Positions 1 to 10,873 of a stretch of DNA of 64,000 bases are shown here, piece after piece (within the stretch, counting starts at the first letter, position 1; every line of letters starts with the position of its first letter). The translations under genes and the position numbers were made by a program. The stretch is from Paraferrimonas sp. SM1919 (GTDB lineage Bacteria; Pseudomonadota; Gammaproteobacteria; Enterobacterales; Shewanellaceae). Where the stretch lies: NCBI RefSeq assembly GCF_010993985.1, contig NZ_WINH01000012.1:1-64000 (forward strand), written 5' to 3'. The notes beneath the pieces were generated by a model. It made no database searches. It was given only the letters and a program-made list of their open reading frames with translations, and was not told the DNA's origin.

Positions 1-65
1 TAATAGAGGCTGAAATCTAATTAGTGTTGGAGAAGAAAGAGATCTTTTTATTGACAAGGGGAGTC

Positions 66-169
66 ATACCAACGCCCCAATCAGGGGATGAGAATAGCTT
101 GCTAAAATGTGCAGCGAAGCGGAACCGAGCAAGCTGTTAGCAGTCCCGCACTGAATTGGCTTGTTAGGT
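66..169 (-). repeat. attC recombination site (cassette end)
   Basis: Read on the minus strand the site starts ACCTAACAAGCCAATTC and ends GATTGGGGCGTTGGT, the usual arrangement of an integron attC: a CTAAC-type inverse core at one end and a GCGTTGG core at the other, about 100 bases apart. Inside, AGCTTGCT (93-100) pairs with AGCAAGCT (127-134), giving the long imperfect hairpin typical of attC. The TAA stop of the cassette gene at 164-526 lies inside the site. The remaining bases 1-65 would be the start of the next cassette; no coding region can be seen in them. Confidence 0.7.
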
Positions 170-526
170 ACTCGTAAACACTGCAATTCCGACAATAACT
201 AAAACGATAGAAATAAATGCAAATTGAATTACTTTGTTTGAACCTTGCGTACTCTCATTTATTAGCTCGTGAACCGTCACTTCTTCGGGTACTTCTAAAG
301 GAGCAAACATTTGAGCGCCTTTTTGTCGCTTTTCGGCTTTACTCATGCAAACGTTAATAATAGAGCCTTCTTTATGGAGTGATTTATCATATCCATCAAT
401 ATCTTTTAACGGTAAGAATCCATGTCGCTCAGCTCCGTAATCTATAAATGCAGCTTCGAGCATTGGTTCAACACGAGTAATTCTAGCCTTAAAGTAATTC
501 CCAGCTTTAAATAAAGATTGATTCAT
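164..526 (-). CDS. Cassette gene: RNase E-type S1 domain with C-terminal membrane segment
   Basis: A 120-residue protein. Residues 5-75 read like the S1 RNA-binding domain of RNase E/G: the stretch ITRVEPMLEAAFIDYGAERH, followed by GFLPLKDI, is nearly the same as in RNase E, and KRQKGA near residue 66 matches the end of that domain. The rest of RNase E (5' sensor, DNase I-like catalytic domain, zinc link) is absent. Residues 98-118 form one hydrophobic segment, so the protein is probably held in the inner membrane by its C-terminus with the S1 domain in the cytoplasm. It sits between two attC sites as the only gene of a cassette, with its stop codon inside the downstream attC. The role is unknown; binding RNA or competing with RNase E at the membrane are guesses. 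The homology is clear, the function is not. Confidence 0.8.
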   Translation of the reverse strand: MNQSLFKAGNYFKARITRVEPMLEAAFIDYGAERHGFLPLKDIDGYDKSLHKEGSIINVCMSKAEKRQKGAQMFAPLEVPEEVTVHELINESTQGSNKVIQFAFISIVLVIVGIAVFTST

Positions 527-542
527 ATACTATCTACTTGAT

Positions 543-644
543 TACCTAACGCCAAGTTAACGAGTTATCAGCTCATGTCATGCCGCTTGCGAATGCAAGC
601 GGCATGACATGAGCTGATAATCTCTGTTAAACGCCTTGTTAGCT
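543..644 (-). repeat. attC recombination site with a perfect 26-bp hairpin
   Basis: On the minus strand it begins AGCTAACAAGGCGTTTAAC and ends GTTAACTTGGCGTTAGGT, matching the two-box ends of attC sites (CTAAC...GCGTTAG). Between the ends lies a perfect inverted repeat: arms at 565-590 and 595-620, 26 bases each, with a GAAT loop at 591-594. The stop codon of the upstream cassette gene (639-641) lies within the core site GTTAGCT at 638-644. Confidence 0.85.
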
Positions 645-1166
645 GCTAATGATTTTGGCAGTTCTTACCGTTTTAAGAGCTTTATCGAGCCACTTTTCTT
701 CAAGTTCGACTGTCATGTTGAAGCTGATGATCAGAACCCGACCGTTTACTGTTGTCGCTAGCATCACATTGTGTATGTCTGTGTCTAAAGCGGGCGTAGT
801 GAGTTCCAAAAAAGCGTACTTATGCCCATTAATCTCAACAACTTCATTTGAATGCCATTGAGCCGTGGGGTGCATCCTCTTCATATTGTTCGATAAAGCT
901 TGTCTCAACAAATCTTCTTGATTATCTGGAACCTTGTTCTGAGTGTAATTAACAAGTATGTCTACATTTCCCTGAGAATTTGTAAAAATACTTTTAGCTC
1001 TTTGTTCCATAGGGTATTTTCGCCTTGCTAGCTCATCAGACATCCTTGAGAAGCCTTGGGGAATATCCAAACTCACTATACCTTCGAGCACTACATTTTC
1101 AGTGCTTTCATTGGCAAATGAGAAAGAGCTGAAAAGTAAGAATGTCAGAGCTACTATTTGTTTCAT
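639..1166 (-). CDS. Cassette gene: secreted hypothetical protein
   Basis: A 175-residue protein with a clear N-terminal signal peptide (residues 1-18, hydrophobic LTFLLFSSFSFA and an AxA-like cleavage site), so it is exported to the periplasm. The mature part has no catalytic motif that I recognise. Its pattern (an amphipathic start VSLDIPQGF, then VDILVNYTQNKVP, an alpha-helical middle, and VMLATTVNGRVLIISFNM near the end) resembles the PsbP/DcrB-like alpha-beta fold of small exported proteins, but this is only an impression. A good ribosome site (AAAGGAAAAAT on the minus strand) precedes the ATG. It is the single gene of an integron cassette bounded by attC at 543-644. Function unknown. Confidence 0.8.
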   Translation of the reverse strand: MKQIVALTFLLFSSFSFANESTENVVLEGIVSLDIPQGFSRMSDELARRKYPMEQRAKSIFTNSQGNVDILVNYTQNKVPDNQEDLLRQALSNNMKRMHPTAQWHSNEVVEINGHKYAFLELTTPALDTDIHNVMLATTVNGRVLIISFNMTVELEEKWLDKALKTVRTAKIISS

Positions 1167-1200
1167 ATTTTTCCTTTTTTGAATGATGCTTCCGTTAAGG

Positions 1201-1258
1201 CAGCTAACAACTTATTAAGCGGAAGCTCGATAATCTTCCGCACAAAATTTAACTTACA
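1201..1258 (-). repeat. Degenerate attC-like or attI-like site
   Basis: On the minus strand the stretch ends AAGTTGTTAGCTG, the same core G/TTAGCTG as the neighbouring attC, and carries a hairpin GCGGAAG (1219-1225) / CTTCCGC (1235-1241). The other end (GTAAGTTAAATTTTG) lacks a proper CTAAC box. It closes the cassette array on its upstream side. It may be a decayed attC of about 58 bases or what remains of an attI site; no integrase gene lies beyond it. Confidence 0.4.
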
Positions 1259-1712
1259 AATAATATGTCATTTTAAGCTGTTGAAATAAAGAACAAATTT
1301 ACACCAAAGATTAGAAAAACTGAAAATCATACTCGGCAAAAACGAGACCGTGGATGTAGGGTTTCCCTACATCCCTTGGCTACTTTGAAGTTAATCAATA
1401 ACTTAGTTAAATTTTGGAAGGTTATCGAGCCTTAAAAGAGACAATTTTGGCTCTGTTTGTAACACCGTAATCGCCAGAACGGTTATACCTGTATAAAGAC
1501 CGACCTGTTCCCAATATGCTTCTAACTCATCCCTCGAAGGGCGAAGCCCGCTCTCGTCACTCGCTACTCGTAACTCACAATGGGGCATAAACAATTTAGA
1601 GATAACCAAAGCCAGCAGCCTGATCTTCTCTCCTATATTCATTCCTGCCCTTGAAGCATTCAATAAAGATCAAGACTCAAGCACACATGGCCTGAACATT
1701 GACCAGCAAATA
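1259..1712. other. Spacer with hairpin and repeat-derived sequence, no convincing gene
   Basis: This stretch separates the cassettes from the glycan island. It contains a perfect hairpin GGATGTAGGG-TTT-CCCTACATCC at 1352-1374. An open frame on the minus strand at 1403-1663 (86 codons) has composition that looks repeat-derived: its middle is the GGGCGAAGCCC palindrome followed by short TCGTCACTCGCTACTCG-like direct repeats. No ribosome site, no signal peptide and no known domain are seen, so I do not call it a gene. Confidence 0.5.
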
Positions 1713-4211
1713 TTAATACGACCTAAGTTCTATCGACTGCCCTTTCAAGTGCTCTGAATAAGCCCTCACCTTAATTTTTCCTGTCTCGCCCTTTTTGGTT
1801 TTTACAATCAACATGGCTTTACCAGAAAAGGCGCGGCGGTAATCTGCTTTAAAGGGCGCGAGCGTTGCAGAGTCGCCATTACCTACGGCGGCGATTTCGC
1901 CAGCCCCTTCAACAAAAAAGCGAATGTTGTTTTCAGCATCGGGCACTAAGTGGCCATCTTTATCAACAACGCTGACGCTGATGTAAGATAAGTCATAACC
2001 GTCTGCGCTCAGTTCAGTTCTATCTGAGCTTAAGGTGAGCGCCGCAGGTTTACCTGCAGTAAAGACTTGCTTACGGGCAACCGCTTTACCTTTGGTATAG
2101 GCGACAACTTCAATATTACCTGGCTGGTACGTGACATCCCAACGTAGCCGGTACGGGCTTTTATAATCACTGCGGTCTTGCTTGCGCCACAGGTTAAACG
2201 ATACCGGCAGCTCGGCTTTATCTACGCCCTTGACCTTACGCCCCATAGACTTGCCATTAACAAACAGCTCGACTTCTTCAGCGTTGGTATAGGCAAACAC
2301 AGGAATGGTTTGCCCAAGGTAGTTTTGCCAGTTCCAGTGGGGCAGCACATGCACCATGGGCTTAGTTGTCCACTGGCTTTGGTATAGGTAGTACCTGTCT
2401 TTGGGAAAGCCCACTAGATCAACCGCGCCAAAGGATGAACTGCGTACTGGCCAATCTTTGTTCCAGTAACCATCACCTGAGTGATCTTTACCACCATAAG
2501 GGGTCGGCTCGCCTAGGTAATCAAAGCCTGTCCAGATAAACTCCCCCATGACCGCGGGGGTTTGCGCAAGGGCATCAAATTCAATGTCTGGCGGATAGGC
2601 CCAAGGTGGGCCAATGATGTCATAGCTGCTGACATAACGAGAGTCATGGGTGTTATATTTTTCCATCGGCAAATGATACTTGCCACGGGTACTGGTGATC
2701 GATGAAGTTTCACTGGCGAGCAATGGCCACTCTGGGTGTTTTTCATGGATGTCACCATAAAGCAGTGGACGATAGTTAAAGCCCGGAATATCGACATTAT
2801 GGGCAAGCTTATGTTTAAGTGCGCCCCAACTGTTGTTAAAGCCAGCGGAGACTAATCGGGTTGGATCTTCATCATGGGCAATAGCGGTTAAGCGCTTGGT
2901 AATAACATGGCCGTCTTTTTGCCCTTGTTCCATGATTTCATTACCCGTACTCCACATGATCACCGACGGGTGATTACGGAACTGCTTAATGGTGTCGCGC
3001 AGGTCTACTTCATGCCAGTCATCGAAGTATTTGTTGTAACTGTTGTGCACCATCTGCTTTTGGGTTTTCCACACATCGAAAGATTCAACCTGCAGTAATA
3101 TGCCCATTTCATCGGCCAGCTCAGCCAACAATGGCGAAGGCGGGTTATGGGCGGTGCGAATGGCATTCACCCCCATCGATTTCATGATTTCAAGCTTACG
3201 TTCAATGGCGCGGCGATTTGCCACCGCCCCTAATGGGCCGTTGTCATGGTGTAAACACACCCCTTGAATTTGCACTCGGCGGCCATTTAAATGAAAGCCA
3301 TCATCGGATGTAAACTTTAAGCTGCGAACCCCCAAAGGCGAGGTTTCGGTCGCTAATACTTCACCATTAGCAACCAGCTTATTTGTTACCTGATACACAT
3401 AAGGGTGGCTAATATCCCACAGGGTTGGGCCGTTCAGGGTTAATTCGGTGCTAAAGCCTTTGGTTTGAGCACTATTGGTATTGAGCGTTTGTGTATTAGC
3501 CGCCACCACCTTACCGACTTTATCAATAACTTCTGTTACAACATCAATGGCCCTGTGGTTGCCGCCATTGATTACTTCTAATGACACGGCAACCGTAGCC
3601 TGCTGCTTTGAAACCGTTGGAGTATGTACAAAGGTCGACCACTGCTTAATATGGGTGGGCTCTTTAATGGCGAGCCAAGTATCACGGTAAATGCCCGCGC
3701 CCGGGTACCAACGGCTGCTTAAATCCTCTGGCGACATGCTTACCGCAATTACGTTATCAATATCACCAAAATGCACATGCTCGCTAAGGTCATATTCAAA
3801 GCCGATGTAACCAAATGGGCGATTACCTAACAACTTACCATTGATGTACACATGGGCGTTATACATCACCCCATCAAAGGTAATGCTGACAACTTTGCCC
3901 TTAGCACTATTTGGTAGCTTAAAAGATTTTCGGTACCAACCGGTACCGTGGAATGGCAGTCCGCCATTGCGAGCATTGTATTTAGGCTCAAACGGGCCTT
4001 CGATGGCCCAGTCGTGGGGCAGGATTACCCCTTGCCAGTGGCTATCATCATAGCTGGCAAGCTGTGCGCCATCGACCTTTCCTTTATAAAATAACCAACC
4101 ATCATTAAAGCTTTGCTGCCCAACTGAAGCAGCTTTATTGGCAAAGGCTATGTTGGGCGTTAGCACCAAATTAAGTGCTACCAGCAAATACATCAGGTAC
4201 TGAAATTTCAT
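1713..4211 (-). CDS. Secreted GH2 beta-galactosidase (DUF4982/C5-type)
   Basis: An 832-residue glycoside hydrolase family 2 protein. A signal peptide (residues 1-25, ending AFA) sends it to the periplasm or surface. The order is a GH2 sugar-binding jelly roll (about 30-185, with LPHDWAIEGPF), an Ig-like domain (about 190-295), the TIM barrel (about 300-590), a DUF4982-like domain (about 610-720) and a C-terminal Ig-like domain (about 725-832). Glu425 in STGNE is the expected acid/base and Glu501 in LLASETSS the expected nucleophile; GEFIWTGFDYLGEP is also typical of the family. Enzymes of this branch act on galactose-containing algal oligosaccharides, for example in porphyran and carrageenan loci, so exo-beta-galactosidase is the best guess, though beta-glucuronidase-like use cannot be excluded. 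It is divergent from the LacZ-type gene and shares with it a promoter region that carries the island motif. Confidence 0.9.
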   Translation of the reverse strand: MKFQYLMYLLVALNLVLTPNIAFANKAASVGQQSFNDGWLFYKGKVDGAQLASYDDSHWQGVILPHDWAIEGPFEPKYNARNGGLPFHGTGWYRKSFKLPNSAKGKVVSITFDGVMYNAHVYINGKLLGNRPFGYIGFEYDLSEHVHFGDIDNVIAVSMSPEDLSSRWYPGAGIYRDTWLAIKEPTHIKQWSTFVHTPTVSKQQATVAVSLEVINGGNHRAIDVVTEVIDKVGKVVAANTQTLNTNSAQTKGFSTELTLNGPTLWDISHPYVYQVTNKLVANGEVLATETSPLGVRSLKFTSDDGFHLNGRRVQIQGVCLHHDNGPLGAVANRRAIERKLEIMKSMGVNAIRTAHNPPSPLLAELADEMGILLQVESFDVWKTQKQMVHNSYNKYFDDWHEVDLRDTIKQFRNHPSVIMWSTGNEIMEQGQKDGHVITKRLTAIAHDEDPTRLVSAGFNNSWGALKHKLAHNVDIPGFNYRPLLYGDIHEKHPEWPLLASETSSITSTRGKYHLPMEKYNTHDSRYVSSYDIIGPPWAYPPDIEFDALAQTPAVMGEFIWTGFDYLGEPTPYGGKDHSGDGYWNKDWPVRSSSFGAVDLVGFPKDRYYLYQSQWTTKPMVHVLPHWNWQNYLGQTIPVFAYTNAEEVELFVNGKSMGRKVKGVDKAELPVSFNLWRKQDRSDYKSPYRLRWDVTYQPGNIEVVAYTKGKAVARKQVFTAGKPAALTLSSDRTELSADGYDLSYISVSVVDKDGHLVPDAENNIRFFVEGAGEIAAVGNGDSATLAPFKADYRRAFSGKAMLIVKTKKGETGKIKVRAYSEHLKGQSIELRSY

Positions 4212-4281
4212 GTGTCAATATCGTCCTTGCAATATATCCCCTTATAGGCATTAAAGTTATCAAAACTGGGACAATATTGAA

Positions 4282-4313
4282 ATCACATATAAATAAATAA
4301 ATTTATATGTGAT
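4282..4313. promoter_or_regulatory. Palindromic operator candidate upstream of the GH2 gene
   Basis: A perfect inverted repeat: ATCACATATAAAT at 4282-4294 and its reverse complement ATTTATATGTGAT at 4301-4313, spaced by six bases. It lies 71 bases upstream of the GH2 start. Each arm matches the degenerate 14-base element WTYAYATWTRAWAW found upstream of other genes of this island. Confidence 0.6.
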
Positions 4314-4532
4314 AAAAAATCATGATTTAGTGCCAAATAACACTCTCATAAATACCCCAGTAAACCCCACTAATAAAGCCTTTCATCCAGTTATCATTAC
4401 AAACTGCAGAGCGCTCACAAAATCAGCAGTCAGGCAGAAATTCACAACCCCAAAGCAATTTTTGCAGCATGTTAGTAACAAATGCCGTTGTTGTTCGTCA
4501 CTAAATATTATAGAGTTAACTCGTATATAAAA

Positions 4533-4546
4533 ATCATATTTGATAT
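4533..4546 (+). promoter_or_regulatory. Operator candidate upstream of the LacZ-type gene
   Basis: ATCATATTTGATAT, 33 bases before the LacZ-type start codon. It is almost the same as TTCATATTTGATAC just before the fucose operon (19067-19080): ten bases, TCATATTTGA, are identical. Its position close to the start codon suits a repressor site over the promoter or the early transcript. Confidence 0.55.
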
Positions 4547-4566
4547 TTAAAACCTTGGATGGATAA

Positions 4567-7806
<3,240 letters not shown>

Positions 7807-7816
7807 TTTATGGAAT

Positions 7817-7838
7817 GCCCAAGTCTGCAGGCTTGGGC
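7817..7838 (+). other. Intercistronic hairpin
   Basis: GCCCAAG (7817-7823) pairs with CTTGGGC (7832-7838) between the LacZ-type and sulfatase genes. There is no T-run after it, so it is not a strong terminator; it may tune expression or protect the upstream transcript. Confidence 0.45.
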
Positions 7839-7854
7839 TTAACAAGGAATAGAT

Positions 7855-9393
7855 ATGTTTAAAAAGATTCTCGCAACTTTGGTGGCCGCGCAAGTCGTTT
7901 CGGGCTGCGGCGCACCTGACCCAAAGCCAGTGGTTAACGATAAACCCAATGTGGTTATCTTCTACGTTGATGACTTAGGCTGGGGCGATCTTAGCAGTTA
8001 CGGCGCCGTTGGCGTTGAAACCCCAAATGTTGATGAACTGGCGAACAATGGCATTCGCTTTACCGATGCCCATAGCTCTGCCGCAACTTGTACCCCTTCT
8101 CGTTACTCATTACTTGCTGGCGAATACGCATTTCGTAATAATGCTGCAGTGCTTAAAGGCGATGCCAAATTAATCATCGAACCTGGCAGTCCTACCCTAC
8201 CTGCAATGCTTAAAAAAGCAGGCTATGAAACCGCCGTTGTCGGTAAATGGCACTTAGGTTTAGGTGATGGTCAAAACCCAATTGACTGGAATGCTGACGT
8301 TAAACCAGGTCCGCTCGAAGTTGGCTTTGATTACAGTTACTTACTTCCTGCAACAGGTGACCGTGTCCCAACCGTATACCTAGAAAACTACCGCGTACAA
8401 AACCTCGATATTAACGACCCACTTAGCGTGAGCTATAAAGGTAAGATAGGTGACCGTGCAACGGGCCATGAACACCCAGAGCTATTACGCCAAGGCGCTG
8501 ACCCACAGCACTCAGGATCTATCATCAATGGTATTAGCCGTATTGGTTATATGGCCGGTGGTAAGTCTGCCGAATGGAAAGATGAAGATTTCTACACTGT
8601 ATTTACCGACAAGGCCAATCAGTTTATTAAGAACAACAGCCATCAGCCGTTTTTCTTATTCTTCTCATTCCATGACATCCATGTTCCACGCCTGCCTAAC
8701 GAAAGGTTTGCCGGTAAAAGTGAGATGGGCTTAAGGGGAGATGCCATTGTACAAATGGATTGGATTACAGGCCAAGTGATTGATCAACTTAAAAAGTCCG
8801 GTGTATTAGACAATACCATAGTGATTTTCACCAGCGACAATGGCCCAGTACTGACCGACGGTTACGATGATTTAGCCATTGAAACTTTAGGCGCACACCA
8901 AGCTGGAGGCCCATACCGTGGCGGTAAATACAGCGCTTTTGAAGCCGGCACCCGCGTGCCATTTATTGTGCATTACCCAGCTAAAGTCAAACCAGGTGTA
9001 AGCGATGCACTGACCTCGCAAATTGATGTGTACGCGTCAATTGCGAAGCTGCTTGATATCCCTCTCGCTAACGACGAAGCCATTGACAGTTATGATTACA
9101 GCCATGCTCTATTTGATGCCAAAGGCGAAGGCCGTGCAGAATTAATTGAAGAGTCTTACACCCTGTCATTACGCGCAGGTGATTGGAAGTATATTCAACC
9201 TTCTAAGAAGAAGCATAAATGGGTCAAAAACATGAAGAACATCGAGGTTGGCTTAAGTGAACAGCCTCAGCTTTATGACCTAAGTTCAGATCCAAGCGAA
9301 TTGACTAATCTTGCCGATAAGCACCCTGAACTGGTTGCCAAGTTCCAAGCAAAAATTGACTCCCTAGTGGCTCAAAAGAGCCGCATTAACTAA
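7855..9393 (+). CDS. Lipoprotein sulfatase (family S1, formylglycine type)
   Basis: A 512-residue type I sulfatase. The N-terminus ends in a lipobox VVSGC with Cys18 as the lipid anchor, so it is an exported lipoprotein. Metal-binding DD at residues 39-40 (FYVDDLGWGDLSSYG) and the formylglycine site Cys79-Thr-Pro-Ser-Arg83 are in place, followed by GKWHLG and SDNGP motifs, the latter carrying further metal and substrate residues. An anaerobic or FGE-type maturase elsewhere in the genome must convert Cys79. It should remove sulfate esters from glycan ends. Which sulfate cannot be read from sequence alone; the surrounding galactosidases and L-fucose pathway point to sulfated galactose, L-galactose or fucose. 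Second gene of the LacZ-type operon. Confidence 0.92.
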   Translation: MFKKILATLVAAQVVSGCGAPDPKPVVNDKPNVVIFYVDDLGWGDLSSYGAVGVETPNVDELANNGIRFTDAHSSAATCTPSRYSLLAGEYAFRNNAAVLKGDAKLIIEPGSPTLPAMLKKAGYETAVVGKWHLGLGDGQNPIDWNADVKPGPLEVGFDYSYLLPATGDRVPTVYLENYRVQNLDINDPLSVSYKGKIGDRATGHEHPELLRQGADPQHSGSIINGISRIGYMAGGKSAEWKDEDFYTVFTDKANQFIKNNSHQPFFLFFSFHDIHVPRLPNERFAGKSEMGLRGDAIVQMDWITGQVIDQLKKSGVLDNTIVIFTSDNGPVLTDGYDDLAIETLGAHQAGGPYRGGKYSAFEAGTRVPFIVHYPAKVKPGVSDALTSQIDVYASIAKLLDIPLANDEAIDSYDYSHALFDAKGEGRAELIEESYTLSLRAGDWKYIQPSKKKHKWVKNMKNIEVGLSEQPQLYDLSSDPSELTNLADKHPELVAKFQAKIDSLVAQKSRIN

Positions 9394-9410
9394 TTTATTC
9401 TTAAAAAAAC

Positions 9411-9435
9411 TGAGCAAAGCTAGCAGCTTTGCTCA
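9411..9435 (+). other. Intercistronic hairpin
   Basis: TGAGCAAAGC (9411-9420), loop TAGCA, and GCTTTGCTCA (9426-9435) form a perfect ten-base-pair stem between the sulfatase and propeller genes. The A-run lies before the stem and no T-run follows on the plus strand, so it would not act as a normal terminator in the operon direction. Confidence 0.5.
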
Positions 9436-9458
9436 ACTAACAACAAAAAGGATTTATC

Positions 9459-10547
9459 ATGAAAAAAACTCTTTGTTTAAGCCTAGTTGCAATGGCAATG
9501 ATGGGCTGCTCTGAAACTAAGCCTGTCGTAAATATGGCGGACATAAAGCCAGGGGTGGACGATTTAAATCTAGCAGAGCTTATTCAGCCAGTAACCGATA
9601 AAAACATCTTCACTAACGATGAGTGGCACAACTGGGGCGCCTCAATCATTAAAGGTGAAGACGGTAAATACCACAGCTTCTACTCACAAATGAGCAAAGA
9701 GCTAGGCTTTTCCACTTGGTTAACCGATGGTGTTATTTCTCATGCAGTTGCTGATTCTCCAGAAGGCCCTTGGACTCACGTTGAAGTGGTTCTAGAAGGT
9801 CGTGGTCATGGCCATTGGGATGCATACACCGCCCATAACCCACGCATTAAGTTCTTTGATGGCAAGTACTACTTATATTACATGTCAACCAATACAGGTG
9901 ATACAGAGCTGAGCCCAGAAGAGTTCGAGCTGGCACGCAAAGGCAAGCTAGGCGACAAATACCGCGATCTCGTTCGTGAAAATCAACGTGTGGGCGTAGC
10001 TGTAGCAGACAGCATTAATGGCCCTTGGAAGCGCTTTGATAAGCCAATCATTGAGCCAAGCGGCCCAATTGAGCAAATTACCTGTAATCCAGCTGTCGCT
10101 AAGCGTCCTGATGGTAAATATGTAATGCTAGTACGAGGTGATAAGCCAAACCAAGAAAAACTGGTTCGAAGCCAAGCGGTTGCACTCGCTGACTCGCCAA
10201 TGGGTCCATGGCAAATTCAACCTAAAGCGGCGGTGGGTAACTTAAATTCAGAAGACCCAGCCCTTTGGTATGATGAAACCCGTAATCGTTTCTACGGCAT
10301 TTACCACGCCTTTGGTTACATGGGGCTGATTACCTCTGTGGATGGCCTTGAGTGGCAAAATGCGAAACATTACAAGGTATCTGAGCTTTCTTACACTCAC
10401 GCCGAACATGGTCAAGCTAAAGTACAACGCTTAGAGCGTCCATTCGTTTACGTTGAAGATGGTGTACCAAAGGTGATGGCGGTCGCTGCAAAAGAAAGCT
10501 ACACCACAGGTGATAGTTACTCGGTCTATATTCCGCTTAAACTGTAG
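9459..10547 (+). CDS. Lipoprotein five-bladed beta-propeller, probable glycoside hydrolase (GH43/GH117-like fold)
   Basis: A 362-residue exported lipoprotein (lipobox AMMGC, Cys17). Repeats show a beta-propeller: the strand pattern DGKY recurs at residues 68-71, 134-137 and 218-221, with weaker copies at about 272 and 334, and A(V/L)ADSxxGPW recurs at 97-105, 181-190 and 242-251. That makes about five blades, the fold of GH43, GH32, GH62 and GH117 enzymes. Acidic candidates at the blade centres are Asp54, Asp121 (GHWDAYTAHNP), Glu265-Asp266 (SEDPALW) and Glu326 (LERPFVY). Proteins like this are common in marine glycan loci but I cannot name the CAZy family. It ends the operon LacZ-type, sulfatase, propeller, and a terminator follows. 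The context suggests it removes an alpha-linked L-sugar or anhydrosugar; this is inference. Confidence 0.75.
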   Translation: MKKTLCLSLVAMAMMGCSETKPVVNMADIKPGVDDLNLAELIQPVTDKNIFTNDEWHNWGASIIKGEDGKYHSFYSQMSKELGFSTWLTDGVISHAVADSPEGPWTHVEVVLEGRGHGHWDAYTAHNPRIKFFDGKYYLYYMSTNTGDTELSPEEFELARKGKLGDKYRDLVRENQRVGVAVADSINGPWKRFDKPIIEPSGPIEQITCNPAVAKRPDGKYVMLVRGDKPNQEKLVRSQAVALADSPMGPWQIQPKAAVGNLNSEDPALWYDETRNRFYGIYHAFGYMGLITSVDGLEWQNAKHYKVSELSYTHAEHGQAKVQRLERPFVYVEDGVPKVMAVAAKESYTTGDSYSVYIPLKL

Positions 10548-10570
10548 TTCCCCCTCCTAATCCAAACCAC

Positions 10571-10600
10571 AGGCTGCCACTTTTCGGCAGCCTTTTTTTT
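10571..10600 (+). terminator. Terminator of the LacZ-sulfatase-propeller operon
   Basis: AGGCTGCC (10571-10578) and GGCAGCCT (10586-10593) form an eight-base-pair stem followed by a run of eight Ts ending at 10600. Confidence 0.9.
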
Positions 10601-10830
10601 AACTGAGGGGTGAGGTTACAAGGAACAATTCATGTCTTTTATCTGTAGCTGCCACTTCAAACCCGCGTAATCGGCTTATCGTCCACCCCACTTGGATGGC
10701 CGATGGTGCTATTGATACTAATGACGATCAAAATAACATACACAGCAGATCTCCCTTGCTGCCTACCCATACAAGTAAAGTTCCACGGGTACCGCAGCGC
10801 CAACCTTCTTGGTATTATTGCAGATACAAA
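10601..10830. other. Gene-free spacer between convergent genes
   Basis: Nothing recognisable. An open frame of 66 codons on the plus strand (10696-10896) runs through the minus-strand terminator and has no ribosome site, so it is not taken as a gene. Confidence 0.6.
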
Positions 10831-10852
10831 AAAAGCGCCCTAAGGCGCTTTT
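10831..10852 (-). terminator. Terminator of the L-fucose permease gene
   Basis: AAAAGCGCC (10831-10839) and GGCGCTTTT (10844-10852); on the minus strand the stem is followed by seven or more Ts. The same stem and loop recur at 61742-61766 after the porin gene. Confidence 0.9.
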
Positions 10853-10873
10853 GTAGCAGTAAACCCTTGATGA

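Noticed and set aside
1403..1663. Open frame of 86 codons on the minus strand
   Set aside because: It runs over a palindrome and short repeats, has no ribosome site and no known domain; more likely repeat-derived.
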